From Pristimantibacillus sp052113225 (GTDB lineage Bacteria > Bacillota > Bacilli > Paenibacillales > Paenibacillaceae), in NCBI RefSeq assembly GCF_052113225.1, contig NZ_JBFRCT010000003.1:558001-622000 (forward strand): a stretch of 64,000 nt of DNA, in the 5' to 3' direction. The position numbers were made by a program, and so were the translations under genes. Shown here piece after piece: positions 18,244 to 26,690 of this stretch. How positions within the stretch are numbered: position 1 is the stretch's first letter; each line of letters begins with the position of its first letter. A model generated the notes under the pieces. That model was not told where the DNA came from. It made no database searches and was given only the letters and a program-made list of their open reading frames with translations.

Positions 18244-18486
18244 ATGAAGAAAAACGGCTGGATTTTACTGCTTTTCCTCGTGCTTGGCTTATTAGCGGGT
18301 GCACTTGTTGCACGTTGGCTGGAGCCGGTATCCGGAATCTCTTTTTTGACCAAAACAATTGATTCAACTTGGTCTCCCGCCGTAGATCTCTATGTACTCA
18401 GCCTTGATCTGAATGTGCATGTTCAAATTAGTTTATTCAGCATTATTGGCGCTTTAGCCGCTATATGGTTGTATCGTAAATTGTAA
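18244..18486 (+). CDS. DUF4321-type small membrane protein
   Basis: This 80-residue protein has two predicted membrane segments: about 5-22 (GWILLLFLVLGLLAGALVA) and about 58-76 (VQISLFSIIGALAAIWLY). The length and layout fit the DUF4321 family, found beside maf/radC in many sporulating Firmicutes. No function is established to my knowledge. It starts 40 bp after a good promoter and precedes maf, so it may be co-expressed with the cell-shape genes. Confidence 0.8.
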   Translation: MKKNGWILLLFLVLGLLAGALVARWLEPVSGISFLTKTIDSTWSPAVDLYVLSLDLNVHVQISLFSIIGALAAIWLYRKL

Positions 18487-18525
18487 ATCCGTACTTACCC
18501 GGTGTAACCGGAAATGAAGGAGTAA

Positions 18526-19167
18526 ATGAGACACTTGAGCAAGAATGAATCTGTAAATATCCGTCCGATCAGCCAGCTTGTGCTGGCATCGTCGTCACCG
18601 CGCCGGAAGGAACTGGTCGCATCCCTGGGCCTATCCTTGCCGGTTTATATTTTGTCTTCGGATGCTGATGAGTCTGTTCCTGCCGAATGGTCGCCTGCAC
18701 ATATTGTTGAGCAGTTGAGCTTGCGTAAAGCAAATGCGACTGCGTCTCTGCTTAGAGAACGCCAAGAAGCAGAGGCGTCTCTTGTTGTTGGTGCAGATAC
18801 AATTGTCGTTGTTGACGGCCAGGTACTGGGCAAGCCGAAGGACCGGGATGATGCATTATCGATGCTCCGCAGCCTGCAGGGACGAAAGCATGAAGTTTAT
18901 ACAGGTGTGGCTTGTGTCGTTGTCGAGACCGGAACTGCGACTGTCGCACATAGGATGACTAAGGTTTATATGAAACCGATGTCGGATGAAGGACTCAAAG
19001 GATATATTGCAACAGGTGAGCCCGATGATAAAGCGGGTGCATACGGCATTCAAGGACTTGGAGCAACACTCGTCGATAAGATCGAGGGCTGCTATTTTAA
19101 TGTTGTTGGCTTACCGTTATCGCTGCTATCTGACATGCTTGCTCATTATGAGATTCATGTTTTCTAA
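18526..19167 (+). CDS. maf: Maf-family nucleotide pyrophosphatase
   Basis: Maf proteins hydrolyse non-canonical or canonical nucleoside triphosphates, and B. subtilis Maf is linked to septum formation. LVLASSSPRRKELVASLGL, VVGADTIVVVDGQVLGKP and DDKAGAYGIQGLGATLVDKI are family signatures; the last contains the catalytic aspartate region. The start is uncertain: ATG 18526 is only 3 bp after AAGGAG (18517-18522), whereas TTG 18535 is 12 bp away. Gene order maf-radC-mreBCD is as in B. subtilis. Confidence 0.94.
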   Translation: MRHLSKNESVNIRPISQLVLASSSPRRKELVASLGLSLPVYILSSDADESVPAEWSPAHIVEQLSLRKANATASLLRERQEAEASLVVGADTIVVVDGQVLGKPKDRDDALSMLRSLQGRKHEVYTGVACVVVETGTATVAHRMTKVYMKPMSDEGLKGYIATGEPDDKAGAYGIQGLGATLVDKIEGCYFNVVGLPLSLLSDMLAHYEIHVF

Positions 19168-19253
19168 TTTACTTTTCATGAAGTGATCTTAATTTGGACA
19201 TAACACCAAGTAATGCCATATCATTCATTTTGGAAGAGAAGGCAGGGACGGAC

Positions 19254-19940
19254 ATGGAGCAAGGCAACTTATTACGAAATGTCCCCCATGAAGAGCGACC
19301 AAGAGAACGCATGATACAATATGGGGCTGAAGCGCTTAGTCATACTGAATTGCTTGCGATCCTGCTTCGTACAGGTACGAAACGGGAATCCGCTGTACAT
19401 TTGGCTGGTAAAATATTGAAAGAATGCGGAAACTTGCGAAATTTGCTCGATATGAGCATGAGTGAGTTGACTGCGATAAAAGGCATTGGACCTGCGAAAG
19501 CAGTCCAGCTGCGTGCAGGAATTGAACTAGGCCGTCGCATTGTTCGAAGCGGGAATGGCGAGGTTGTGACGGTACGTAAACCGCAGGATGCTGCGAACTA
19601 TGTGATGGAAGAGCTCCGATATTTGAAAAAGGAGCATTTCATCTGTTTGTTTCTGAATACTAAGAACCATATTATTGCCCGGGAAACATTATCGATTGGT
19701 ACACTGAATGCGTCACTTGTTCATCCAAGAGAAGTATTTCGTGCGGCTGTAAAAGCTGGCAGCGCATCGATTATATGTGTACACAATCATCCAAGCGGAG
19801 ACCCAATGCCAAGTCCGGAGGATATCGCTCTTACGAAGCGATTAGTCGAGGCAGGCGAACTAATGGGGATCGAAGTGCTGGATCATCTTGTCATCGGGGA
19901 TGGAAGGTTTATCAGTTTGAAGGAACATGGCTACATGTAA
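19254..19940 (+). CDS. radC: RadC/JAB-domain protein (DNA repair protein RadC family)
   Basis: The protein has an N-terminal helix-hairpin-helix region (MSELTAIKGIGPAKAVQL) and a C-terminal JAMM metalloprotease-like fold. The metal-binding motif HNHPSGDPMPSPED is intact, with His177 and His179. The biochemical role of RadC remains unsettled, despite its historic name. ATG 19254 is used because it precedes LLRNVPHEERPRERM, the usual N-terminus; the frame is open to a TTG at 19194. Confidence 0.93.
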   Translation: MEQGNLLRNVPHEERPRERMIQYGAEALSHTELLAILLRTGTKRESAVHLAGKILKECGNLRNLLDMSMSELTAIKGIGPAKAVQLRAGIELGRRIVRSGNGEVVTVRKPQDAANYVMEELRYLKKEHFICLFLNTKNHIIARETLSIGTLNASLVHPREVFRAAVKAGSASIICVHNHPSGDPMPSPEDIALTKRLVEAGELMGIEVLDHLVIGDGRFISLKEHGYM

Positions 19941-19981
19941 TATAATAAGTAGGATTGTCGCAATTAGAAGGGAGCATTAAC

Positions 19982-21010
19982 ATGTTTGGTGGTTTTTCGA
20001 AAGATTTGGGAATTGATTTGGGTACTGCAAACACGCTTGTATTTGTAAAAGGTAAAGGGATTGTCGTAAGAGAGCCGTCTGTTGTGGCTCTGCGGACTGA
20101 CACAAAAACAATTGAAGCGGTTGGCGAGCAAGCGAAGAAAATGATCGGCAGAACGCCAGGCAACATCCGGGCAGTTCGTCCGATGAAAGACGGCGTTATC
20201 GCTGACTTCGAAACAACCGCAACAATGATAAAATATTTTATTCGTTCTGCACAAAAGCAAAAATCGTTGTTTCCAAAGCATCCGAATGTGATGATTTGTG
20301 TGCCGTCTGGTATTACAGCGGTAGAAAAACGTGCGGTTGAAGACGCTGCTAAACAAGCAGGCGCTCGTGAGGCTTATACGATTGAAGAACCGTTTGCAGC
20401 AGCAATTGGTGCTGATCTGCCGGTATGGGAGCCAACAGGCAGCATGGTTGTTGATATTGGCGGCGGTACAACAGAGGTAGCTGTCATCTCGCTAGGCGGT
20501 ATCGTAACGAGCCGTTCGATCCGTGTTGCAGGCGATGAAATGGATGAAGCGATTATCCAATATATCAAGCGTTTCTATAATCTGATGATTGGTGAAAGAA
20601 CATCCGAGCAGCTCAAGATGGAGATTGGTACAGCACTTCCACTGGAACCTATGGAATCGATCGAAATTCGTGGCCGTGACCTCGTAACAGGTCTGCCGAA
20701 GACGTTGCCTATTACATCGGAAGAAGTTACTGAAGCGCTGATGGATACGGTGAATTCAATCGTTGACGCGGTGAAAATTACGCTTGAGAAATGTCCACCG
20801 GAATTGTCTGCAGACATTATGGACCGTGGTATTGTATTGACTGGCGGCGGCGCATTGCTTCGTAACCTGGACAAGCTGCTGGCCCGCGAGACTGGTATGC
20901 CGGTTATTGTGGCAGACAACCCGCTTGATTGTGTAGCAATTGGTACTGGTCGTTCACTTGACCATATTCATTTGTTCAAAAAAGGCGGATCTTCCCGCTC
21001 GAAACGTTAA
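19982..21010 (+). CDS. mreB: Rod-shape-determining actin homologue MreB
   Basis: MreB forms membrane-associated filaments that orient peptidoglycan synthesis along the side wall. The 342-residue protein contains the actin-fold phosphate loops DLGTANTLVFVKGKG and DIGGGTTEVAVISLGG, the helical EEPFAAAIGADLPV segment, and GIVLTGGGALLRNLDKL. ATG 19982 follows AAGGGA at about 19969; an in-frame upstream ATG (19955) would add a non-family extension. mreC and mreD follow in order. Confidence 0.98.
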   Translation: MFGGFSKDLGIDLGTANTLVFVKGKGIVVREPSVVALRTDTKTIEAVGEQAKKMIGRTPGNIRAVRPMKDGVIADFETTATMIKYFIRSAQKQKSLFPKHPNVMICVPSGITAVEKRAVEDAAKQAGAREAYTIEEPFAAAIGADLPVWEPTGSMVVDIGGGTTEVAVISLGGIVTSRSIRVAGDEMDEAIIQYIKRFYNLMIGERTSEQLKMEIGTALPLEPMESIEIRGRDLVTGLPKTLPITSEEVTEALMDTVNSIVDAVKITLEKCPPELSADIMDRGIVLTGGGALLRNLDKLLARETGMPVIVADNPLDCVAIGTGRSLDHIHLFKKGGSSRSKR

Positions 21011-21061
21011 TAGAACCAGAGCGGTAACGGAATTGGATATGGAACGGGCAGGTGAATTGAA

Positions 21062-21931
21062 CTGTTTAAGCTGCTAAGAAATAAGCGGTTATTTATGCTT
21101 ATGATCGGATTAATCCTGTTCATTGCGGTTATCGGTTTCTCACTAAGCGACCGCAAGGAGCTAACCTACCCCGAGAAGTTTCTCGGAGATTCTGTTGGAT
21201 TCGCGCAGCAATGGTTCTACAAGCCCGCTGGATTAGTAGCGGGCTTCTTTGAGGACATTCGTGAGCTCAAAACGCTGCATGAAGAGAATGAACAGCTCCG
21301 TCTGACAGCTGCTGCTTACGCACGGGACAAAATTAATTATAATTTTGTCAAGAAAGAGAATGAGCGGCTGCAAAAAGATCTTCATTTCACGGAACAACAG
21401 AAAACGATGTATGATTATAAATACTTAATAGCGCAAGTCACAGCAATCGATAATGATCCTTACAATCATACGATGGTCATTAACTTAGGCTCCAAGAACG
21501 GCATTAAACCTAATATGGCGGTTACAACGATTGACGGGTTAGTAGGTCTTGTTAGTAATGTACGTCCTTACACGTCAACGGTAACGCCAATTACAGAACT
21601 TGATGAAACTTCGCCGACATCGAATTCCATTGCAGCAACCATTCTCGGCAGAGAGAATGAATCCTTTGGTATTGTGAGCAACTATGACCAAGAAACAGAC
21701 CGCCTGGTAATGACAAAGATTGCAGAGAACGACAAAATGATCGTAGATGATGTTGTTATTACATCTGGTTTAGGGAATGTCTATCCGCGTGGACTCGTTA
21801 TTGGTACGGTAGAGACAAGACAGGTCGGAGATTTTGGCTTAACACATACAGCTACGATTAAGATGGCGGCTAAATTCGATCATTTGACAGAAGTATTCGT
21901 CGTCCAACCTGCGAATTCGGGAGATGAATAA
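21062..21931 (+). CDS. mreC: Rod-shape-determining protein MreC
   Basis: MreC links MreB to the extracytoplasmic wall-synthesis machinery. A membrane segment (LFMLMIGLILFIAVIGFSLS) is followed by a coiled coil (about residues 70-115) and the beta-rich MreC domain with VINLGSKNGIKPNMAV. The start is unusual. ATG 21095 falls inside the membrane helix and would drop the positively charged FKLLRNKR that family members carry. Only ATT 21056 and CTG 21062 are available between that and the TGA at 21053. CTG 21062 lies 7 bp after AGGTG, so I place the start there. Confidence 0.88.
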   Translation: MFKLLRNKRLFMLMIGLILFIAVIGFSLSDRKELTYPEKFLGDSVGFAQQWFYKPAGLVAGFFEDIRELKTLHEENEQLRLTAAAYARDKINYNFVKKENERLQKDLHFTEQQKTMYDYKYLIAQVTAIDNDPYNHTMVINLGSKNGIKPNMAVTTIDGLVGLVSNVRPYTSTVTPITELDETSPTSNSIAATILGRENESFGIVSNYDQETDRLVMTKIAENDKMIVDDVVITSGLGNVYPRGLVIGTVETRQVGDFGLTHTATIKMAAKFDHLTEVFVVQPANSGDE

Positions 21932-21933
21932 CA

Positions 21934-22467
21934 ATGGGTGACAGAGGCATTAACCGTCTCATCCTTGTCATGCTGCTGCTGTTTATCGTTGAAGGCACCA
22001 TTATGCCGTGGCTTATTCCAACAGAGCTAACCGGAAGAATTGTTCCTCATTTCTTATTTGTGTTTGTTATGTTTGCTGCTTTATACAGCGGTCGGCACCG
22101 GGCTTTGCTTTTTGGAATTGGATTTGGATTTCTGCAGGATGTCGTGTACTTCGGACATTTGATGGGCGTTAATGCTTTTGCTATGGGACTTATTGGATAT
22201 TATACGGGGGTATTGCTGGAGCGGCGTCGCAGTACGCTATTAACGGCTTTATCGATTATAGGGCTAGGCAGTATTCTGTATGATACAATCGTTTACTTCG
22301 TGAACATGGTGTTCCGAATTACGAACGAGTCCTATGCTTTTGCACTGATGGATCATATTCTACCTAGTTTATTCCTTCAGCTAGTGTTTGCACTGGCGGT
22401 TTATGTTCCGGCAAGGCGTCTCTATGAGAGTCACTCAAAGCTTAATCCGGAGACAGAAGAAGAATAA
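21934..22467 (+). CDS. mreD: Rod-shape-determining protein MreD
   Basis: This 177-residue membrane protein has about five helices (LILVMLLLFIVEGTIMPWL at the start; GFGFLQDVVYFGHLMGVNAF in the middle, the conserved D-V-F/Y region). It acts with MreB, MreC and RodA in side-wall elongation. It begins 2 bp after mreC, indicating coupling, and is followed by minC. Confidence 0.93.
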   Translation: MGDRGINRLILVMLLLFIVEGTIMPWLIPTELTGRIVPHFLFVFVMFAALYSGRHRALLFGIGFGFLQDVVYFGHLMGVNAFAMGLIGYYTGVLLERRRSTLLTALSIIGLGSILYDTIVYFVNMVFRITNESYAFALMDHILPSLFLQLVFALAVYVPARRLYESHSKLNPETEEE

Positions 22468-22533
22468 TTTCTTGGCAGAAAGCAGGAATTTGCTTATCGC
22501 GAAAAGAATGGATTACGTTGGGGAGGGGCAGAC

Positions 22534-23190
22534 GTGACCGAGAAGCAGCATATCATGATTAAAGGTGTCAAGGAAGGTCTCGTGTTCCTTCTCGACGATA
22601 AGTGCGAATTCGCAGTTTTGCTCGACGAACTGCAGTATAAGTTGGAGAAAACGCATCAGCAGCTGCTTACCGGCCCGTTAGTTCACGTACATGTGAAGCT
22701 GGGGGCAAGGCAGCTCGGTGAAGATGATAAAGAACGGATCAAATCGGTTATCCGCTCGCAGGGGAATTTGATGGTGCAGTCGATTGAATCGGCGCTTGAG
22801 GCGCAGGACATGGCAAACCAGATTCCGACAGGCCCGCATGTTATCACCGGTATTGTTCGATCCGGTCAAACGATAGAGCATGATGGTGATCTGCTGCTTG
22901 CAGGCGATTTGAATCCAGGCGGCACAATTTTATGCAGCGGTGATATTTACGTGATGGGCGCACTGAGAGGTGTCGCCCATGCGGGCGTAAACGGCCGAAC
23001 GGATGTTATTATTGCCGCCTCGCTTATGCGTCCAACCCAGCTTCGAATTGCCGATGTCATCAGTCGCCCGCCGGAGGAATGGATGTCCGGAGACGCTGCC
23101 ATGGAATTCGCTTATTTGTATGAGGGAAGCATGCAGATTGACAAGATAACGCAATTATTCCGTTTACGTAATAATCCGATTAAGGTATAA
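22534..23190 (+). CDS. minC: Septum-site-determining protein MinC
   Basis: MinC inhibits FtsZ polymerisation away from midcell together with MinD. The 218-residue protein has the N-terminal domain (IMIKGVKEGLVFLLDD) and the C-terminal beta-helix (RSGQTIEHDGDLLLAGDLNP, GGTILCSGDIYVMGALRGVA). GTG 22534 is preceded by GGGAGGGG. It is 13 bp upstream of minD. Confidence 0.96.
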   Translation: MTEKQHIMIKGVKEGLVFLLDDKCEFAVLLDELQYKLEKTHQQLLTGPLVHVHVKLGARQLGEDDKERIKSVIRSQGNLMVQSIESALEAQDMANQIPTGPHVITGIVRSGQTIEHDGDLLLAGDLNPGGTILCSGDIYVMGALRGVAHAGVNGRTDVIIAASLMRPTQLRIADVISRPPEEWMSGDAAMEFAYLYEGSMQIDKITQLFRLRNNPIKV

Positions 23191-23203
23191 GGGGTGTTCA
23201 TGC

Positions 23204-23995
23204 ATGGGAGAGGCGATTGTTGTTACATCAGGCAAAGGCGGAGTCGGCAAGACGACTACCTCAGCTAATTTAGGTACAGCACTTGCTTTGCTTGGTAAAA
23301 AGGTTTGTATGGTTGATACCGACATCGGATTGCGTAATTTGGATGTTGTAATGGGACTTGAGAATCGAATCATTTATGATTTGATTGATGTAGCGGAAGG
23401 ACGTTGTCGCCTTAACCAGGCTCTGATTAAGGACAAACGTTTTGAAGAATTGTACATGCTTCCTGCTGCGCAAACGAAGGATAAGCAGGACGTGTCACCG
23501 GAGCAAGTCAAGGATATGGTACTCGAACTCAAGAAAGATTTCGATTACGTCATCATTGATTGCCCAGCAGGTATTGAACATGGTTTCCGTAATGCAATTG
23601 CAGGCGCAGATCGGGCGATTGTTGTTACGACACCGGAAAATGCAGCGGTGCGCGATGCTGACCGCGTTATTGGACTGCTCGAGAAAGACCAGATTCCATC
23701 CAAAATTATTATTAACCGTATTCGTCAAAACATGGTGAAAAACGGCGAAATGCTGGATATTGATGAGATTTGTCAGGTGCTTGCTGTCGACTTGCTTGGA
23801 ATCGTACCGGATGACGAGAAGGTTATCAAAGCAGCAAACTCCGGCGAACCAACCGTGATGGATCCTTCTTCGCGTGCTGCGATTGCTTATCGAAACATCG
23901 CTCGCCGTATTCTTGGTGATATGGTTCCTCTTATGCTGCTTGATGAGAAGGCTGGGGCCTTCAAACGCTTCCGCAAGTTTCTTGGAATAGGATGA
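23204..23995 (+). CDS. minD: Septum-site-determining ATPase MinD
   Basis: MinD is a ParA-type ATPase that recruits MinC to the membrane. The deviant Walker A GKGGVGKTT spans residues 10-18, with Lys11 and Lys16. VDTDIGLRNLDVVMGLENR and the final amphipathic membrane-targeting helix (AGAFKRFRKFLGIG) are family features. No minE is present; Firmicutes use MinJ/DivIVA for positioning. The next gene starts 8 bp downstream. Confidence 0.97.
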   Translation: MGEAIVVTSGKGGVGKTTTSANLGTALALLGKKVCMVDTDIGLRNLDVVMGLENRIIYDLIDVAEGRCRLNQALIKDKRFEELYMLPAAQTKDKQDVSPEQVKDMVLELKKDFDYVIIDCPAGIEHGFRNAIAGADRAIVVTTPENAAVRDADRVIGLLEKDQIPSKIIINRIRQNMVKNGEMLDIDEICQVLAVDLLGIVPDDEKVIKAANSGEPTVMDPSSRAAIAYRNIARRILGDMVPLMLLDEKAGAFKRFRKFLGIG

Positions 23996-24002
23996 TTGCC
24001 TT

Positions 24003-25151
24003 GTGCTTAACAAACTAAAAAAAATAGACTGGGGAATTATAGCGATTCTGCTTTGCTTAATGGGCATTAGTACCGTTTTGATCAGAAGCGCTACTCATAA
24101 TAACCCGATTTATCACAACTATGATCTGAAAACAGTCGTCTATTATATAATTGGTTTTATTATAGCTATAATGGCAACGGTATTCGATTATCGCATTTTG
24201 CTTAAAAGCTGGTATATATTATACGGTATTGGTATAGCGCTGCTTATAGCGGTCTTTTTCTTTGGAGCTAACATTAATGGTGCGTCCGGTTGGTTCAAGC
24301 TGCCGGGCGGCTTCTTATTTCAGCCTGCTGAGATTATGAAGATTATTATCATTATCGGCATTGCTTATATTATGGGCAGGCGTCAAGGTGATCGCTTAAC
24401 CTTTACGGAGGATTTGCTTCCGATTGCTGCTTTTGCCTTTTTGCCGTTCCTGCTCGTAATGATTCAGCCTGATCTTGGCAACGCGATTATTTATTTGGTA
24501 ATTGTGCTTGGGATGCTGTGGATTGGCAACGTCAAGTATGTGCATGTACTTGTTGGCTTAACGACCGTAATCGCAGCTGTAGTCTTGTTTGTATCCTTGT
24601 TCACGATGTTCAATTCCGATATCGAGAATTATTTAAAGGATCATCACAAAGAGCACTGGTACAAGCGGATTAATACGTTCCTTGATCCAAGTCAGGCATC
24701 AAGCGATGATAAGCATCAATCGGAAAATGCGAAGATTGCGATTGGTTCCGGCGGACTAAGCGGCGACGGATACTTGAAGGGCGATATGATTAACGGGAAA
24801 TTTATCCCGTATCCTTATTCCGATTCGATCTTTGTCGTTATCGGGGAGGAATTTGGCTTCCAGGGCTCAGCGGTCCTGCTGCTCTTATATTTCCTGCTGA
24901 TATACAGGATGATCTTGATCGCCTTCCGATGTTACGATAATCGAGCCTCGTTTATTGTCATCGGTATAGCATCCATGTACGTGTTTCAGATCTTCCAAAA
25001 CATTGGGATGATGATCGGCCTTATGCCAATCACCGGTATTACGCTTCCATTCATCAGCTACGGCGGTACATCCCTCATGCTGAACATGCTTTGTATCGGT
25101 ATTTTATTTAGTATCAACGCCCACCAAGAGAAATACGAGCTGGCCGAATAG
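24003..25151 (+). CDS. FtsW/RodA/SpoVE-family peptidoglycan glycosyltransferase (RodA-like)
   Basis: SEDS proteins polymerise lipid II glycan strands with a partner PBP. This 382-residue protein has about ten membrane segments. The hallmark regions are GASGWFKLPGGFLFQPAEIM, QPDLGNAIIYLVI and the C-terminal GLMPITGITLPFISYGGTS. Location after minCD and the mre genes favours a RodA role in elongation, but FtsW, RodA and SpoVE cannot be separated with certainty. GTG 24003 has a weak AGGATGA site, and coupling to minD is likely. Confidence 0.9.
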   Translation: MLNKLKKIDWGIIAILLCLMGISTVLIRSATHNNPIYHNYDLKTVVYYIIGFIIAIMATVFDYRILLKSWYILYGIGIALLIAVFFFGANINGASGWFKLPGGFLFQPAEIMKIIIIIGIAYIMGRRQGDRLTFTEDLLPIAAFAFLPFLLVMIQPDLGNAIIYLVIVLGMLWIGNVKYVHVLVGLTTVIAAVVLFVSLFTMFNSDIENYLKDHHKEHWYKRINTFLDPSQASSDDKHQSENAKIAIGSGGLSGDGYLKGDMINGKFIPYPYSDSIFVVIGEEFGFQGSAVLLLLYFLLIYRMILIAFRCYDNRASFIVIGIASMYVFQIFQNIGMMIGLMPITGITLPFISYGGTSLMLNMLCIGILFSINAHQEKYELAE

Positions 25152-25163
25152 GCCAGCTTTTTT
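25138..25163 (+). terminator. Terminator overlapping the end of the rodA-like gene
   Basis: AGCTGGCC (25138-25145) pairs with GGCCAGCT (25151-25158), then T6-7. The stop codon lies within the hairpin. Confidence 0.88.
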
Positions 25164-25198
25164 GATTTTCAGGTTGTTAGATGCATACTGCGCATACA

Positions 25199-25591
25199 AA
25201 TGTTCTTCCGATCGCCATTGCTCAGGGATTCCTTGAACGATTCCAATAGGATTGGAATCCCCGAGCAAAAGCGACCACTACGTTTCTCCAGAATCATTTG
25301 AATGCTTCGCATGCCCTTAACCTGCATCTCAAAAAGAGCTGAAGCTATTCGCCCAGCTCGTAAGGAAACCACAATGACCGAGCAGATATATACCTGCTCG
25401 GTCTTTTTTTTCTGCCCCTTTAGGCTAAGCCGAAATGGAGCAGCTCGAATGATTCTGGAGAAGCTAAAAGCTTTCTGAAAGAAAGCTACCTCGAAAGCAT
25501 AAACTTGCGCTCGCATTTGTCCTCCGAATTTCATCCGCTAAAGCGGATTGGAATGAAGAAATTCGGGGACAACAGCGATCGGAAGAACATT
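25199..25591. repeat. Pair of inverted intergenic repeat elements (~100-160 bp arms)
   Basis: The left copy begins with AATGTTCTTCCGATCGC (25199-25215), whose exact reverse complement is at 25575-25591. TTCTCCAGAATCATT (25284-25298) recurs inverted at 25448-25462. Between these 17-bp and 15-bp perfect blocks the arms are only partly alike (ATTCCAAT shared), and the right arm is longer. The right arm contains ATGCTTTCGAGGT on the minus strand (25488-25500). The short open frames in this stretch have no family features. Confidence 0.75.
25376..25411 (+). terminator. Strong terminator-like hairpin between the inverted repeat arms
   Basis: GACCGAGCAG (25376-25385) and CTGCTCGGTC (25394-25403) form a perfect 10-bp stem with a run of eight T. 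Confidence 0.85.
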
Positions 25592-25640
25592 CGAATGCGG
25601 AATGACATAGCTTGTGACGTTTTGTATTATGCCGTCCCCC

Positions 25641-25669
25641 GCATACTTGTCAGCCTGTACACATACTTA
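25641..25669 (+). promoter_or_regulatory. Candidate sigma-E promoter of spoIVFA-spoIVFB
   Basis: GCATACT (25641-25647) and CATACTTA (25662-25669), spaced by 14 bp, resemble the sigma-E elements KMATATT and CATACAHT. The B. subtilis operon is sigma-E controlled. Confidence 0.5.
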
Positions 25670-25733
25670 TGTAGAAAGGAGCTTGGTCAGCGTTAGGGCG
25701 TCCGGCTTGCCTTGCGTGAGAGGAGGCTAATCG

Positions 25734-26690
25734 ATGAGTAAAAAAGATAGTGTTCGAGAGCGGCGGCAGGAGAAAATTAAACAGCTGCTGGAGTTGCAGG
25801 AGAAGCAGGCTAAGATATGGCAGCAGCAGGAGAATAAGCTTCAGGGGAAAGTCCGCCCAATTAAGGACAGACCAAACCGCCGGTATGAGGAGGAGCTTTT
25901 TCCTGCTCCTTACCACATGGAAGCAGGCGGAGATGAGCTGGATCCGGAGAAGCTGTGGAAGACCAATCCAAATCCTTGGCTTGGCTGGGAGTCGGGCGAT
26001 GGCAAGAATGGACGTTTTATACCCGAATATCCAGCATACGATTCGGATGATGACGGCAATGGCCGCAGGCCATTTCTGCGTAATGAACTGAAATGGAAAG
26101 CCATTATCGCCGTTGTTCTATTCGCGGCGATATGGGGTGTATTTCATAATGATTCGCCGTACGCACAGAAGGGACAAACCATTGTAAAAAATGCGCTGAC
26201 GGATGAGATGGATTTTACTGCAGTCGCAACCTGGTACAAGGAAACGTTCGCTGGTGCTCCATCTTTTATACCGATTTTTAACCAGAAGCAGAAGGAGGCA
26301 GAATCCGCGAATGGTGCGGTTGAACTGCCTATTGTCTCTCCGCTCCCGGATGGCGCGATCGTACGTACTTTTGCGGAGATGCTTAACGGGATCGAACTTG
26401 CGGGTAAGTCGAAAGAAGAAGTATCCGCGATCGAGACGGGAAGGGTACTGGTTGTATCGGAAGCAGAGAATGGAACAGGCTTTACTGTTCTCATAGAACA
26501 TGCAAACGACCGCTCCTCGGTCTATGGCAAACTTGGCGCGGCCACGGTTAAGCCAAATGACTGGGTAGAGGCTGGAGATACGATAGGTACCCTTCATGAG
26601 TCTGCACTCGAGGAGCCGAGCCTGCTTTATTTTGCAGTGAGGCAAAATGACCAATACGTCGATCCCGTGGGCGTGATTCCGATTGATTAA
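25734..26690 (+). CDS. spoIVFA: Stage IV sporulation protein FA-like, LytM/M23-domain regulator
   Basis: SpoIVFA anchors and inhibits the SpoIVFB protease in the outer forespore membrane, controlling pro-sigma-K processing. The 318-residue protein has a charged N-terminal coiled coil (QEKIKQLLELQEKQAKIWQQ), one membrane segment at about 122-140 (AIIAVVLFAAIWGVFH) and a C-terminal LytM domain (FTVLIEHANDRSSVYGKLG). The HxH metal motif expected near the end is replaced by LLYFAVRQN, so it is a non-catalytic LytM domain, as in known SpoIVFA. Overlaps spoIVFB by 8 bp. Confidence 0.87.
   Translation: MSKKDSVRERRQEKIKQLLELQEKQAKIWQQQENKLQGKVRPIKDRPNRRYEEELFPAPYHMEAGGDELDPEKLWKTNPNPWLGWESGDGKNGRFIPEYPAYDSDDDGNGRRPFLRNELKWKAIIAVVLFAAIWGVFHNDSPYAQKGQTIVKNALTDEMDFTAVATWYKETFAGAPSFIPIFNQKQKEAESANGAVELPIVSPLPDGAIVRTFAEMLNGIELAGKSKEEVSAIETGRVLVVSEAENGTGFTVLIEHANDRSSVYGKLGAATVKPNDWVEAGDTIGTLHESALEEPSLLYFAVRQNDQYVDPVGVIPID

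Noticed and set aside
19916..19947. TATAAT at 19942-19947 before mreB
   Set aside because: The best -35 candidates need a 19-20 bp spacer, so a promoter is not supported.
25505..25696. Short frame within the inverted-repeat region
   Set aside because: It lies wholly inside repeat sequence and lacks a ribosome site; no protein features.
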